Shown here piece after piece: positions 22,201 through 32,339 of a stretch of 64,000 bases of DNA. The position numbers were made by a program, and so were the translations under genes. The first letter of the stretch is position 1; each line of letters begins with the position of its first letter. The stretch comes from Selaginella moellendorffii (taxonomy: Eukaryota; Streptophyta; Lycopodiopsida; Selaginellales; Selaginellaceae): the NCBI RefSeq assembly GCF_000143415.4, contig NW_003314347.1, positions 172,875 through 236,874 of the forward strand. The letters run 5' to 3'. The notes below the pieces were generated by a model. The model was not told the origin of the DNA. It saw only the letters and a list, made by a program, of their open reading frames with translations, and did not search any database.

Positions 22201-24583
22201 ACGTTAGACAGTCGTCGGGATCAGAGGCGTTTGATTCGAAAAGGAAGAAGGGCAACGAAAAGATGATAGGTAATGCCTCGCGGTCACCACCTCCTGACTC
22301 AGATTCCTATGGTGGACTCCCCTTCCCCAATCTCAATGGAGAGGTACAATGGATGAGGGATGCTTTTCAAGTCAGGGCCACGTTTTTCTCATCTCGTCGT
22401 CTTCGAAGGGTGCAAGAACGTGCAGAAACCATGTTAAGACAGTCGGGTGAGGATACGGTCCTAGGTCACGCACTGAAACAGGCTATGGATGTCTTGTATT
22501 TTGAGATGGAGACTCGGCCAAATGATTTTCCCAAGATGGTCCTGGAAGAACAAGCCATCCAGCCTGAGCAGCCTATGGAAGAAATGCAGGAGGGGGATGA
22601 GGAGCCAAAGAAAGATAATGAGCAGGAAGAGCAGAAGGACGAAGAGGAGGACAAAGAAGAGGAGGACGAAGAAGAGGAGGACGAAGAGGACTTGGATGGT
22701 CCTCACAATGGTGACGATCACAATAACGACGACAACGATGATGACGACAATGGCCAGCCTGAGGTGGCCAAAGAGCAGCGGAGGAAGGTCATACAAGACA
22801 AACCATCAGGTAAATAATAGTACATCCATTCCTAACCTTTTACCATTTCTAACATTGTCCATGTAGGTTGCAAAGCAAATAGTAAGTAGAGATTATTCAG
22901 TTGAATTAAGATACAAACTCTAGCCTTTAGTGTCGAGGAAGGATAGTGCCAAGCAAGGGTCGAAACGTATGTCCAATCCTTCAGAATTAGCAGTGCGCCC
23001 AAGTGATATCAGTCCTAGTTCCTCAATAGCAGTTGATGGTAAATACAGTATAGTCGATTCAATGTGCTAATGAGTTTGTTTTTAGTAGCCAGTAGGGAGG
23101 ATACCATCTCAATCGAAGGGAGATATTTGGACATGCATATGGATCCGCCAGTGGACTCTACTTGCCTGCAAGAGTCATCAAAGCTGGTGGAGGCTACTAT
23201 CCATATCAACGCCAAGCAAGCTAACCACGCTCCACTTGATGCTGCCCATACCACTGAGTCAATCTTGTCCACGTATCCAACTGACGGTGACCATGCGCCA
23301 TTGGACCCGCATGAGGCCGCCCCAGCCGTCGAGCCAGTCGTATCCTCATTTCCAACGGACTCAACATGTGCCCAATCGTCTGACTACGCGCCGTTGGAAC
23401 CTCCCTACACCGCCCCTGCTGCCTGTTCGGTCATGTCCACTTTGCCAACGGAGGCACCAGCTGAAATGGCGTGTGATCACACGCCATCGGAACCACCCCA
23501 TGCCACTGTTGAGCCAGTTGTACCAGAGTCTACAGCTGAAATGGCATGTGCCCACACGCCATCGGATGCGATTGACCCCACATTGCAGAGGAGAGTATTT
23601 CCGCCCTTCACGTTTCCTCGACCAAAACCCTCTCAACGACCATCGGGAGCACCATTTGCTAATATTGTAGATGGTAAAATTGACTTGTACCATTTTTTAT
23701 ACTGACGCATTTCATTTCAGAGTCACGGCGAAGGTACTGTATCGTTTTTGATCTGAACGGTGTCTTTTTCTCCCATGAGCATGGCTCGTCCTCGAATGTC
23801 ACTACACCCTCCAAAGCTTGCGGTCGCAAGTTGGTCAAAAGAGACAAATTCACATTAATCACACGGGAGAAACTGCGGGATCTAATAATGACCATGCGAC
23901 ACTTAAAACAAAGGGCCGGGTTCAATTTGCAATTGGGAGTTTGGACATCCATGATGCGCCACAATGCATTAACGTTGCTACAGATGATGCACGATCAGAC
24001 GCGAGTAATATTACCATTTGACTTTCTCCTAACGCAGGAGGATTGCTTGACTATGGTCCATGTGAGGGGTAGCAAGCCCATCTTCATCAAGCCAGAGGCT
24101 GTAGTGATGAACTGGACTGCTAGGCCAAGTGAAATCCTCATCATCGATGACTCGCCGATTAAAACTGCAGCAAACACACACACATATGCAGTGCACCCCA
24201 TCTCTTGCAGTATGGAAACTAGGGAGAAGAAACCGTATGTTCTGGGGGACCTTGCAAAACAGCTTGGAGCGATGGTGATAGAGAACCGGCCAGTCCAGGA
24301 GGTGGCTGCAGAAATCAGCCAAATGGCAGATGGAACGGTATATCAGAAGCCATTTGATCGGACAGACACCAGTCATCATTTATGGCATGTATATTGTCTA
24401 GCCAAGCACTATCCGCATCTCCATAATCTGCTCAACCGGATGGGTTCTTCGACCACTGAACATGAGCGTGGACGTATTAGAGAAGAGATGGCATTACTAT
24501 TGGGTTTAAATCCTGATAGTGTGGAGAGTGATGAAATTCCAAGATTATTGTATAGGCGTTGGAGGCAAAAAATAACAGTCTGA
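19289..24583 (+). CDS. ParB-like / FCP1-like multi-exon gene of the 14-kb element
   Basis: Eight exons join in frame: 19,289-21,811; 21,862-21,948; 22,005-22,076; 22,126-22,809; 22,867-22,881; 22,931-23,038; 23,086-23,673; 23,721-24,583. All seven introns are 47-57 bp, GT-AG and phase 1. The 5' end is uncertain (a leader exon near 18,968-19,024 is possible). Order of parts: unknown N-terminus; Lys-rich stretch; a ParB-like region (about 19,915-20,260) with WVEKLKQKMLASPVTPD and FYAVSGQHSSLAMQEIV, like the ParB G-x-x-R/H box; an unknown helical region to 21,811; basic then very acidic linker (22,560-22,790); degenerate APLDP/TPSEP repeats (23,220-23,600); and an FCP1/NIF-type HAD domain with VFDLNGVFF, WTSMMRHNA and ILIIDDSPIKTAANTH. 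The second catalytic Asp (DxD) is Asn here. One in-frame TAG at 20,689 (CAG in related codon context, inferred) breaks this copy. Likely nuclear; role unknown. Confidence 0.65.
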
Positions 24584-25011
24584 GATGGCATGTATTTATT
24601 TAAAAATGTAACTTATTATGGCATGGGGTTCCATGCCATTGTATTAATATTAAAAGACAATTCTTTGAGAGGATTTGCATTATACTAGAAGTGTTACAGC
24701 ATGTTACAGCATGTTATTGGAAGTCTACGAAGTTGTTTTATTAATAAGGGGAAAGTAAAGATTGAATGGGGACTTGGGCTCCATCTAGACTCAGAGCAAC
24801 TGAGCCAATATTAAAAGGATGGAAAGAAATTGGACGACGATGACAAGGAGAAGAGAGAGGTGAAGCAGTGGCAGGGGGAGGAGAAGTGATTGAGTAGACA
24901 TTTCCTTGTTTAAAATAAAATGGCATGTGCCTCAATGCAGTTGAATTTTATTATATTTATATACTATATAAAGGTTTGGAAACCTTATTTTACAAGTGGG
25001 ATAATGACAAT
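24584..25011. other. Right subterminal region of the 14-kb element
   Basis: AT-rich sequence without a gene, holding a half palindrome (24,583), two full copies (24,617-24,640; 24,919-24,942) and, just inside the inverted repeat, CAAGTGGGATAATG, which echoes the terminal TCCCACTT. The left end likewise has AAAATGGGACT 20 bp inside its terminal repeat. Confidence 0.5.
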
Positions 25012-25032
25012 TCCCACTTTAACGAAATAGAG
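25012..25032 (-). repeat. Right terminal inverted repeat
   Basis: Exact reverse complement of 10,939-10,959, defining the right end of the 14-kb element. Confidence 0.8.
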
Positions 25033-25677
25033 CTTCTAATGTGTTGGGTGCTAACGAATTGTGGGAAAGGCAATATTTCCCCAAGGATGGATTCCCAACC
25101 GCTCCGATTTGGCGAAAGTGGATGCTCTAAAGGGGGGAGCGGTAAAGTAGCCAAATAACAGAGCCGTGGGCAGCCCTAGCACAAATTATAATAACTGGAA
25201 CTTGGTGCTAAAAGTGGCACGATATCGAAGAGAGGATGATGGTGCCCTCAAGTAAAGAACTTTCTAGGATGGGGAGGTGGAGTTGCACCATGGGCAACGT
25301 AGGTGTTAGAGACACCTAGGAAATTGACTCTGAGAAGTCAAAATTAAAAGTTCTAAAATGCAAAGGCTATGTGGATGGAAAGTAAGACCACTCGAGAATG
25401 AATAGTGGGATTGAGTTAAAGAAGGTGTTTCTAACAGGTTTAATGAGAACTAAACCAATAAAAGGAGAGAACCACCACAAGTGGTCGAATGAGCCTCTAA
25501 GTTAGAGAGGCTATGCCCCTTAGAGGATGGACAAGGCATGGTGAGCCTTTGGTGTCAAACCATGGACAAATAATGGCTGGGTGCCAAGGATGCGAAGGGT
25601 AATACATGTTGGTATTACTTTATAAAATGATTTATCGTTCGATGAGGACATCGAATTTTGTCTATGGGTGGTGGAGT
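25033..25677 (+). mobile_element. Right interior of the large LTR element
   Basis: About 650 bp between the nested DNA element and the 3' LTR. No reading frame of note. A purine-rich stretch (ATGGGTGGTGGAGT, about 25,664) lies directly before the LTR and is in the right place for a polypurine tract. Confidence 0.55.
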
Positions 25678-26311
25678 TGTGAGACACAAAATCCCTAGGC
25701 CCCATTGTGGAGCCGGAAGGGTGCCACATGGTAGTGGCCGAAGCGAACGCCAAACAAGCGTAACACGTTTGGACTAAAAGTTCCGACTTGAAAGGTCGAG
25801 AGCGGGAGTGGAACTCCCAACAAAGTGCTCGAGGAACGAGCACAAAGTGAGCAATAAGCAAGGCTCCAAAAAGGAACCCAAAACGGGCCAGCACATGACA
25901 CGTGGAAGTGTCCGAGATGGAGTCCGAGATGGACTGAGATGGAGTCCGAGATGGAGCCCGAGATGGAGCTCGAGATGGAGTCCAAGATGGACCGAGACGG
26001 AGTCCGAGATGGAGCCTGAGATGGAGTCCGAGATGGACGGGCTTGTGGACCACCGATGTGACCAAGGTGATTGAGCACGGCCTAGCATAATGGGCTGGTA
26101 TGTTGGTGGTGCCTTGGGGTGTCGGTCATGGGACCGGACACGTGGAGCACTTGGACCAAGTGCAAAGGTTGAGTGGCATGGATGCTATTGTCGAGGCTAG
26201 CAAGCCCCAAGTCCTGAGTGGGACTTATGGAGGTTGTGAATGAGACTCCTTCAAGTGATCGAAGGTGTGGTTAAGTGACTAAAGTAGAATGGAAAAAATT
26301 AGTCACTTACA
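25678..26311 (+). mobile_element. 3' LTR of the large LTR element, internally deleted
   Basis: Starts TGTGAGACACAAAATCCC and ends TTAGTCACTTACA, matching both ends of the 5' LTR, but is only 634 bp. The middle (about 6,100-7,265 of the 5' LTR) is missing; the junction lies at about 26,040 within the tandem array. It is followed by target-site duplication CTTTG (26,312-26,316). Confidence 0.9.
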
Positions 26312-26316
26312 CTTTG

Positions 26317-28301
26317 TCAAGAAGCTCCGTGAGTTGCTTCTTGAGTTCAGCCATCTCCTTGATGTTCAACCGATATGGAGCTTTCGTAGGTGGTTTAGAA
26401 CCGGGAATAACCTCAATTCGATGATCAACCTCACGGCTAGGAGGTAGCTCTGGCGGCAAATCCTTCGGGAAGATGTCCTGATTCCTCACCAACAACTCCA
26501 ACATCTTCTTTGGTACAAGATCAACCCCATCACCAATTCGAACTGAGTCACCAACACTCTCAGCTTCTATCACTTGAACCCAGAAGGTCCGACATCCCCT
26601 CTTAGCTGCTTTTTGAGTGGCCTTCGCAATCAGGAACTTTGCATCCCAATCCTTTGAGGAACGCTTTTACAACTGAAAGGACACATTGGGATGTCCTTCA
26701 GACTTCAATGTGATACGACTTTGTCCAGCACCATAAATCCCTTTTATGTATTTGTTGAAGAAGTCCATATCAAACACCATCTGAAAATCTGGTATCTTCA
26801 ACACTACCAAGTTCACTTTTTCTTTCCACTTAGATATTTTTATTGGAACATCACTCACAAACTTTCTGGCTACTTGCCCACCTTCTGCAAACCAGAAGTG
26901 CATAGGCGACATTTGCTCAGCATTCAATCCTAATAACTTAACTAAGTCTTCGGATATCACATTGTGCGTAGCTCCCGTATCAATCATCACTCGGATTCGG
27001 TGTCCGCGGACAAAGCCTACCAGATACATCAACAGATCAGTGTTTGCATTGACTGCAAGAAAAGCTTGAGGAAAGCAACGAAAGTTACTCACCTCCTCTT
27101 CCTCATAGTCTACATTGACCAACTCGTCAACCCCTTCGGCTTCACCACCACCATCTTCCCTCATGATATTAACACAAGACTTTGTCTTATGCTTGTTAGG
27201 ACATTCTGATGACCTATGTCCCGACTCTCCACAATGGAAGCAATGACCCACACTACCCGTTCCGCTAGGAGCAGGTTTTGCAGGTTGCTACTGCTTGTAC
27301 CCACCAAGAGGAAGAACATAGGGCTTAGGACCAAAAGAAGCTGCTGGTGGTCTCCAACCACCACCACCTTTGTTAACCATTGCTTGTGAGCCTCTAGGGC
27401 GGAACATGCTTTCCACCTTTTGTTTCTGATCACCTTGTTTATTCCTAGAATTTTTATTCTTATTCGAGTTACCAGCATACGGTTGCTAATATTGTTCCAT
27501 GAGCAAGTGACTAATGACAACTTGCTGCGCTGCCTCCTTACACTCCAAGTACGTCTTTGGCTTAAACTTCAAAATCTCATTACGAGAAAATGAACTTAAA
27601 CCCTCCAAAAAATAACTCCGAGCATCTTCATCACTCATATTTGCAATCATAATGCACTTCTAAGCAAACGCATTAACGTAATGCATGAGGCCCCCTCGCT
27701 GCTTTAACCACCGCAGCTCCGCGCGAAGTCTCAGACCAAGATCATCCGGCAAGTATTCCTTACGGATACGAGACTGCATCTTGGTCCAACTTTTTCAGCA
27801 CACACCTAGCGCCACCAAGTTTTGGCATGACCGGTGAGAAAGGATTGCACGCATGCAACTTTCGTACGATCATCTAAGTCTGCCATTATGAAATAGTTTT
27901 CCATATCATAGACCTAGTCCTCCAAAACTTGATAGTCCCGCATGCCTCTGAAGTTGGGTGGTTTCAGAGGCTTGAACTTTGAAACTCGTGCAACCGAAGG
28001 CAGCTGCAGAACTTCATCGTCCTCAGAACTCGAAGAGGAGTCTGGTTGCTTAGGCTTAGCTGGTTTAGCTACCTCAGCTTCTTTCTTCCTCTTCTTGTTC
28101 TCCTTCTTCAATTTGTGAATTTCCTTTCACAAATTCTTGATCTCAACTTCCTGAGCTATACGCTACGACGTTGCAGCATTTGGCTCTTCCTCTTTTGATT
28201 CGGCCTCGGCCTCTTCCGCAACACCTCTAGCAGGAGTTTCCTCCTCTCGATTCGCCCGTCTAGAGGTTTCAGCGTCATCAGCACGGTTCCTCTTCACCAT
28301 C
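26317..28301 (-). pseudogene. Ty3/gypsy gag-protease and start of reverse transcriptase (N-terminal half)
   Basis: Upstream half of the gypsy polyprotein split by the LTR element. The gag frame starts at ATG 28,301 (MVKRNRADD) and includes FKPLKPPNFRGMRDYQVLED and an AKTWW motif before decaying. The nucleocapsid zinc knuckle CFHCGESGHRSSEC is at about 27,205-27,250, and the aspartic protease site VMIDTGATHNVIS at about 26,965. It runs on to the pre-catalytic stretch PYRLNIKEMAELKKQL. The frame stops exactly at the insertion; across one copy of CTTTG it continues in frame at 5,777. Several gag stops and frameshifts make it non-functional. Confidence 0.9.
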
Positions 28302-28477
28302 CTACTAGCTGCATGCATGCCTCTATTAGTAATTGAACATGCATACAACGTTCTTACTGAATGGTGCAATCCAACTAATCCTACATAAGTCACTTTGGAT
28401 CTACTAGAAATGTCTCTGTGTATGCAACTTGAGTCACAAAATCCGACAAAAGTTGGATAGGAATCATTGAGACAATT

Positions 28478-28491
28478 CCTCTGATACCAAA
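28478..28491 (-). promoter_or_regulatory. Primer-binding site of the gypsy element
   Basis: On the minus strand TTTGGTATCAGAGG directly follows the LTR end CTACA, matching the initiator tRNA-Met site type TGGTATCAGAGC in 11 of 12 positions. It fixes the inner edge of the 5' LTR at 28,492. Confidence 0.85.
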
Positions 28492-29115
28492 TGTAGTGCA
28501 CCTGAATTTGGAGCCGAACTCCAAGCCCGTTGCACTACGAACGATGGTCCGGTACAATCCCACAAGCACCAGCTCCCCGTATCCAGCACCTGCACGCAAA
28601 ATGGTGTCAGATGGAGTCTGGCACAATTTTGGCATACCGCTAGCCTAACACGAGGAGAAGGGTACTCCACCGACTAGAGCAGCGTGGAGTTTAAGCTTAG
28701 ACCCAAGCCGGACGCAGAACAAAAAGCAACATAGCTTAGCAGGAGCCAAACTAATGTCTTCAGTGGTCGGACATGCATTCCAACCACTATCCCTACTATA
28801 TATTTGGAACCCCCCATATCCCCCCCCCCCTAAGGAACACACGCTTTGGGCTTTCACCCCAAGCCTCCCTTAGTACCAAGAGTTAGTCTCTGGGACAAGC
28901 TCAAAACTTATCAAATATGGAATAGTGCTAGATTACGAATTTGGACACGAGATGAACACCATTGTGTTCAGGCCGACCTCTACACTCCATAAATATGCCA
29001 AATGAGCAAATCTAGACACTTTCCATAAATAACATTTAGCACCGAAGTGAGACTAACACAAAGGGCATGATAACGAGGGTGTTTGGCAGACACGGTAAAC
29101 TATCATCCAGCAATA
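28492..29115 (-). mobile_element. 5' LTR of the minus-strand Ty3/gypsy element
   Basis: Homologous to 2,930-3,560. The outer end is uncertain by about 10 bp: similarity ends near CATCCAGCAATAT (about 29,115), and a TG...CA fit would end it at 29,109. I could not find an unambiguous target-site duplication. The LTR copies differ by scattered transitions and by C-run length, so the insertion is not very recent. Confidence 0.7.
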
Positions 29116-29634
29116 TTGAGGGACTAATCTCAATATGCGAGGGTTCTTGCCAAGCCAGTGCAAGACAAAGCAAAAGAGAACTAAGAGCCAGACCGAGAAT
29201 GCTCAGCTAGAAACACATAGGAGTTCCTACTTTATATCCATCTGACTAAGTACAGATGCTAAGCCCAGTAAACTAACACTTGGACAAAAAGGGCTACCTC
29301 CTGCCGTCATGGCAGTAAGGAAAGAGTGCCCATAAGGATTGGCCAACAAGTATCTTTCGATACCCGAAGTCACATTCACGACACTTAAACACAGTCTAAT
29401 GATTATCAATCCATGCAAAAAAAACATCTTTATGGACTAAAGTTATCAAAAGATGCTATAAAATTGGGTAAAAACTACCCAAAAAAGCTAGTTTACCCAA
29501 GAAAACATGAAAGCTAGTGTTGAGTAGTTAGTGGTTTGGATGAAAAGATCTCCTTACACTTGTTTATATAGAGAGGGATCCCAAAAGCTTTACCTTTGGA
29601 TATCTTAAATTTACATTTGTTTGGATTTAACACA
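29116..29634. other. No gene seen
   Basis: Moderately AT-rich sequence right of the gypsy element. No motif recognised. Confidence 0.4.
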
Positions 29635-31100
29635 TTAGCAATGAGAGAAAACAGCTTCCAAGTGCTCTAGATGCTCTTGAAAGGAATGTATGGCTAAGTA
29701 GAGATCATCAATATACACCCACAAAGTTGTGCCAATGCTGTCATAGATGCATATGTCATAAGATATTGGAAAGTTGCTCCAACATTGCAAAAGCCAAAAT
29801 GAATCATATATAAGCAAAGATCCCCTAAGGAGTACAAAATGATATTTTATCTCTGTCCAGTGGATTCACAATGATTTGGTTATACCCAAAGAAGCCATCC
29901 ATGAAGAAATAATAAAGGAAACTAGCAAGTTCATTGGTGATCTCAAAGAGATAGATTATATCATGCATGCATCTGCATTGTTAAAGAACTTGATCTTGTG
30001 CACAAGATCTTCTATAGAAACACATAGGAGGTAATTGTAGTCCCATGTGAATACATCTTTGAAGCTCTAGAGCAAATCGATAAACTATGTCGCATCCTCC
30101 TTGTTGAGAGCACTAGAAATAAACACTAGTTCTTTGTCTCTAGATAAGAAAATCTGTTGGCAACTAGGATCTGGCTTTGTCTCAGTCTCCATCTTGGTTG
30201 GGATTTTAGCCAAAAGTGAGGCCACATATTGGGATTCCAAGCTCTTGGCTTCCTGTATAGTTGTGATTGTATCATGTGACAATTAATCAACCCAAAAAAT
30301 TATCCTTGCAAGGAATGCTGGTGTCTTCAAGATGTTTGTTGACTGCCACAAGTCTCTGAGGCACCCTTGCAAACCTGGTATTCACTATTGAGTTAGCAAG
30401 TCACTAACTATAAATCTCCAAAGAATTGGACATGGTAGAGCTTGAGTTCTTTTGTTAATTGCATGGCATTGATCATGGCCAAGTATTCAGTCTCATTCGC
30501 AAATGAAGCTGGCAAATGTGTGGAGAGCTTGGAGCCTATTTCTCCTGATCGTTGATGATCCATACACCAATGCTACCTTCTCAATATTGTGGACACTAGG
30601 CTCCATCAAAATAAACCACAAACTATGGAGTGGAAACTTCTCCAAATAAAGGAGAAGGATCCACAATGTTATCCTCTACCAAGATCAACTAGATCTCTTA
30701 GTCTTTTGCATCCAAAGTTGTAAGACACAATGCTAAGGGAGTTGGTGTTGACACTTGGGCTAGATCTTCATTGCAAAAGCAAAAGGCCATTGGGGGGAGA
30801 TCTTGCACCATGCCAAGGTCTTAATCTTCCTAAACCAATGCTATGCCCTACTCCAAAAACTGTGTAGCTTCAAAAGGTGGCAGTGATGGCAGGTCTATAT
30901 GGTCTAGGAACTTAGTTTTGGAGGCCTGGATATCCAAAGGGGAGTAGTCAAAGACACTAGCCACCTCCAAAATCTCCAACTCTTGCAAACTCTTATCATG
31001 AAGCAGCTCTGGAAAAATGACTAAGAGATCATCTCCAACTTGAGTCTACACCATGCTTACAACTTTGGGCTGTCGAGAAATATTCTGTCCTCATTAGTTG
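29635..31100 (-). pseudogene. Old gypsy-type pol relic (reverse transcriptase to RNase H)
   Basis: The minus strand retains a heavily decayed retroelement: DSFWLLQCWSNFP, and the catalytic-type VYIDDLYLAIHSFQEHLEHL of a gypsy reverse transcriptase (29,650-29,720). Further along (about 30,500-30,440) come residues like NETEYLAMINAMQ, similar to the RNase H segment found after the reverse transcriptase. Only short open pieces remain. Unlike the neighbouring gypsy element it has no recognisable LTRs here. Confidence 0.6.
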
Positions 31101-31604
31101 AGGAGAGTTACAGAGGTTTTGTCATCTGAAATCTTCACGTACAATGTATAGTTCATCAGCCTCACTACCAGAATAGTATAAAACAAACTTATTATATTAA
31201 CAAGGGAGAAATCAGCATCCTCCAGTTTTTTAGCATGACAAACTAACATCCTTCATTTTTCACAGCAAGATAACGTCCAAAACACATACAACAATCTAAA
31301 CAGACTGTTAATACATTACTATTTCAAGGTTTGCGTTTTTCTAACCATCTGATGATATGTACATGGTATGTATACACAGAAAAAAAACTCTAAGCATCCG
31401 AACCTGAAGAAACCTGAATCAAGCTCAAGCAAAAGGTAAATCATTAAAGACACAAAAACGAAAACAATTAGCAAAACATTGTAGCAGCAATGTTAACATA
31501 AAGGGGAGCTGTTTGCTTCTTACATATTTGGATTGATTTGTTGCGTAATTACGTACAATGTACACACTAACAGGCTAGTCTTGACCCCAAACTCCCAGAA
31601 AAAA
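31101..31604. other. No gene seen
   Basis: AT-rich, no recognisable reading frame or RNA structure. Confidence 0.35.
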
Positions 31605-31790
31605 TCATGAAGGGCGTTTTTCTTTTTCAAATTCGGATTCACAATGCATGAACATGGCTTTGGCTCGTTCCATATCTCCACATCTGCCATACATCTGGAC
31701 CGGCTTGTTTGCCAAGTAGCGATTCCTGTAGTGGCTGCTCTGCAAGATGGAGTCGTGGATTGTCCTGCCTCTGCCGAATGCTGGCAAGAA
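31605..31790 (-). pseudogene. PPR gene fragment
   Basis: About 60 codons reading GRTIHDSILQSSHY and LANKPVQMYGRCGDMERAKA, the first P-L-S-type repeat found near the N-terminus of many plant PPR editing factors (compare FLANKLIEMFGRCGSVDHA in the intact gene at 45.9 kb). No further repeats follow, so it is a truncated remnant. Confidence 0.6.
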
Positions 31791-31844
31791 AGGTATGTAG
31801 CTTCCTTGTTCAACTTGCTGTATTTGCTGAGGCTGCTCTTCAGG

Positions 31845-32130
31845 TTCATAAGATTGTGAATGATTTGTTCGAAAGCAGGCCGAAGCACGTCCGCCTAAGA
31901 AGGATCTCCATCGTTTTGTAAAATGGCCGAAGTATGTTCGAATCCAGAGTTTTGAATCTTCGACTGCTGAAGGTTCCTCCTACGATCAACCAATTCACCA
32001 GCTTGATCAGCAGCATGATCACGATTTTGTAATGCTGAAACTTCCTTCACCAGCTGCTGCTTTGTTTAAAATGCTCTTGAAGAAGAATGAGAGGATATTG
32101 AAGAGGGCTGGAAGAAGCCACTCGTTTTCA
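31845..32130 (+). pseudogene. Ribosomal protein eL8 (RPL7a) pseudogene fragment
   Basis: Several frames together spell the conserved middle of eL8: KIVNDLFESRPKH, then PPKKDLHRFVKWPKYVRIQ (31,895-31,950), then ILNLRLLKVPPTINQFT (about 31,953-32,005), then ALFKMLLKKN (about 32,060). The pieces lie in different frames with stops between them, and the N- and C-terminal parts are missing. It appears intronless across this span, which fits a processed pseudogene, though the span is too short to be sure. Confidence 0.75.
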
Positions 32131-32339
32131 AAGATGGTTTCCGGTGAATAAACTTACTGTGATAATAAAACAGAATAATTTATTAAGTTCTTTATTTGTA
32201 GTTATTTAATAAATGAGTATGCTCCTTTTAAAAATATTACTCAGCATTTTATTAAAATCCAGATCCAAAACAGCGCCGCTGTGTTGGAACGTTACATTGT
32301 GCTAATTGTCAGCCAGAGCCTTCCTCCTTTTTAATCCTC

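Larger units (their letters stand above)
11479..24942. repeat. Dispersed 22-24 bp palindrome, ~26 copies
   Basis: Core TGGCATGAGGCCTCACGCCA; variable positions are A/G in the fifth base, the A/T and G at the centre, and C/T in the right arm. Copies or clear halves start near 11,479; 11,566; 11,974; 12,166; 12,323; 12,469; 13,811; 13,868; 15,716; 15,785; 15,820; 15,990 (cut by the gap); 16,700; 16,775; 17,618; 17,697; 19,049; 19,126; 19,186; 20,464; 21,951; 22,094; 23,466; 23,541; 24,583 (half); 24,617; 24,919. The copy at 23,466-23,487 is a perfect 22-bp palindrome. Copies lie in spacers, in two introns (21,949-22,004; 22,077-22,125) and in reading frames. I saw none in the other 50 kb. Function unknown; candidates are binding sites for an element-encoded protein, or tiny mobile repeats. 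Confidence 0.85.
10939..25032. mobile_element. 14.1-kb TIR element with palindrome array, transposase-like and ParB/FCP1-like genes
   Basis: The unit is bounded by an inverted repeat of 21 bp (first 20 bases CTCTATTTCGTTAAAGTGGG) at 10,939-10,959 and, reversed, at 25,012-25,032. With two mismatches the match may extend outwards to about 27 bp. I could not find a convincing target-site duplication. Within it are a minus-strand transposase-like gene, a plus-strand multi-exon gene, about 26 copies of a palindrome absent outside it, a fold-back next to the gap, and a tandem duplication with telomere-like repeats. Every protein-coding segment I recognise between the inner edges of the retroelement lies inside these bounds. 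It is best read as a large DNA transposon (inference); the superfamily is not certain. Confidence 0.7.

Noticed and set aside
22461-22796. Antisense frame very rich in Val, Ile, Leu and Phe (membrane-like)
   Set aside because: It is the complement of the acidic Glu/Asp linker of the plus-strand gene.
11479-24942. A CRISPR-like array
   Set aside because: The repeats are palindromic but irregularly spaced (40 bp to over 1 kb), in a plant genome, without uniform spacers or cas genes.
28463-28857. Frames around the 5' LTR of the gypsy element
   Set aside because: They lie in LTR sequence that is repeated at 2,930-3,560 and do not match any protein.
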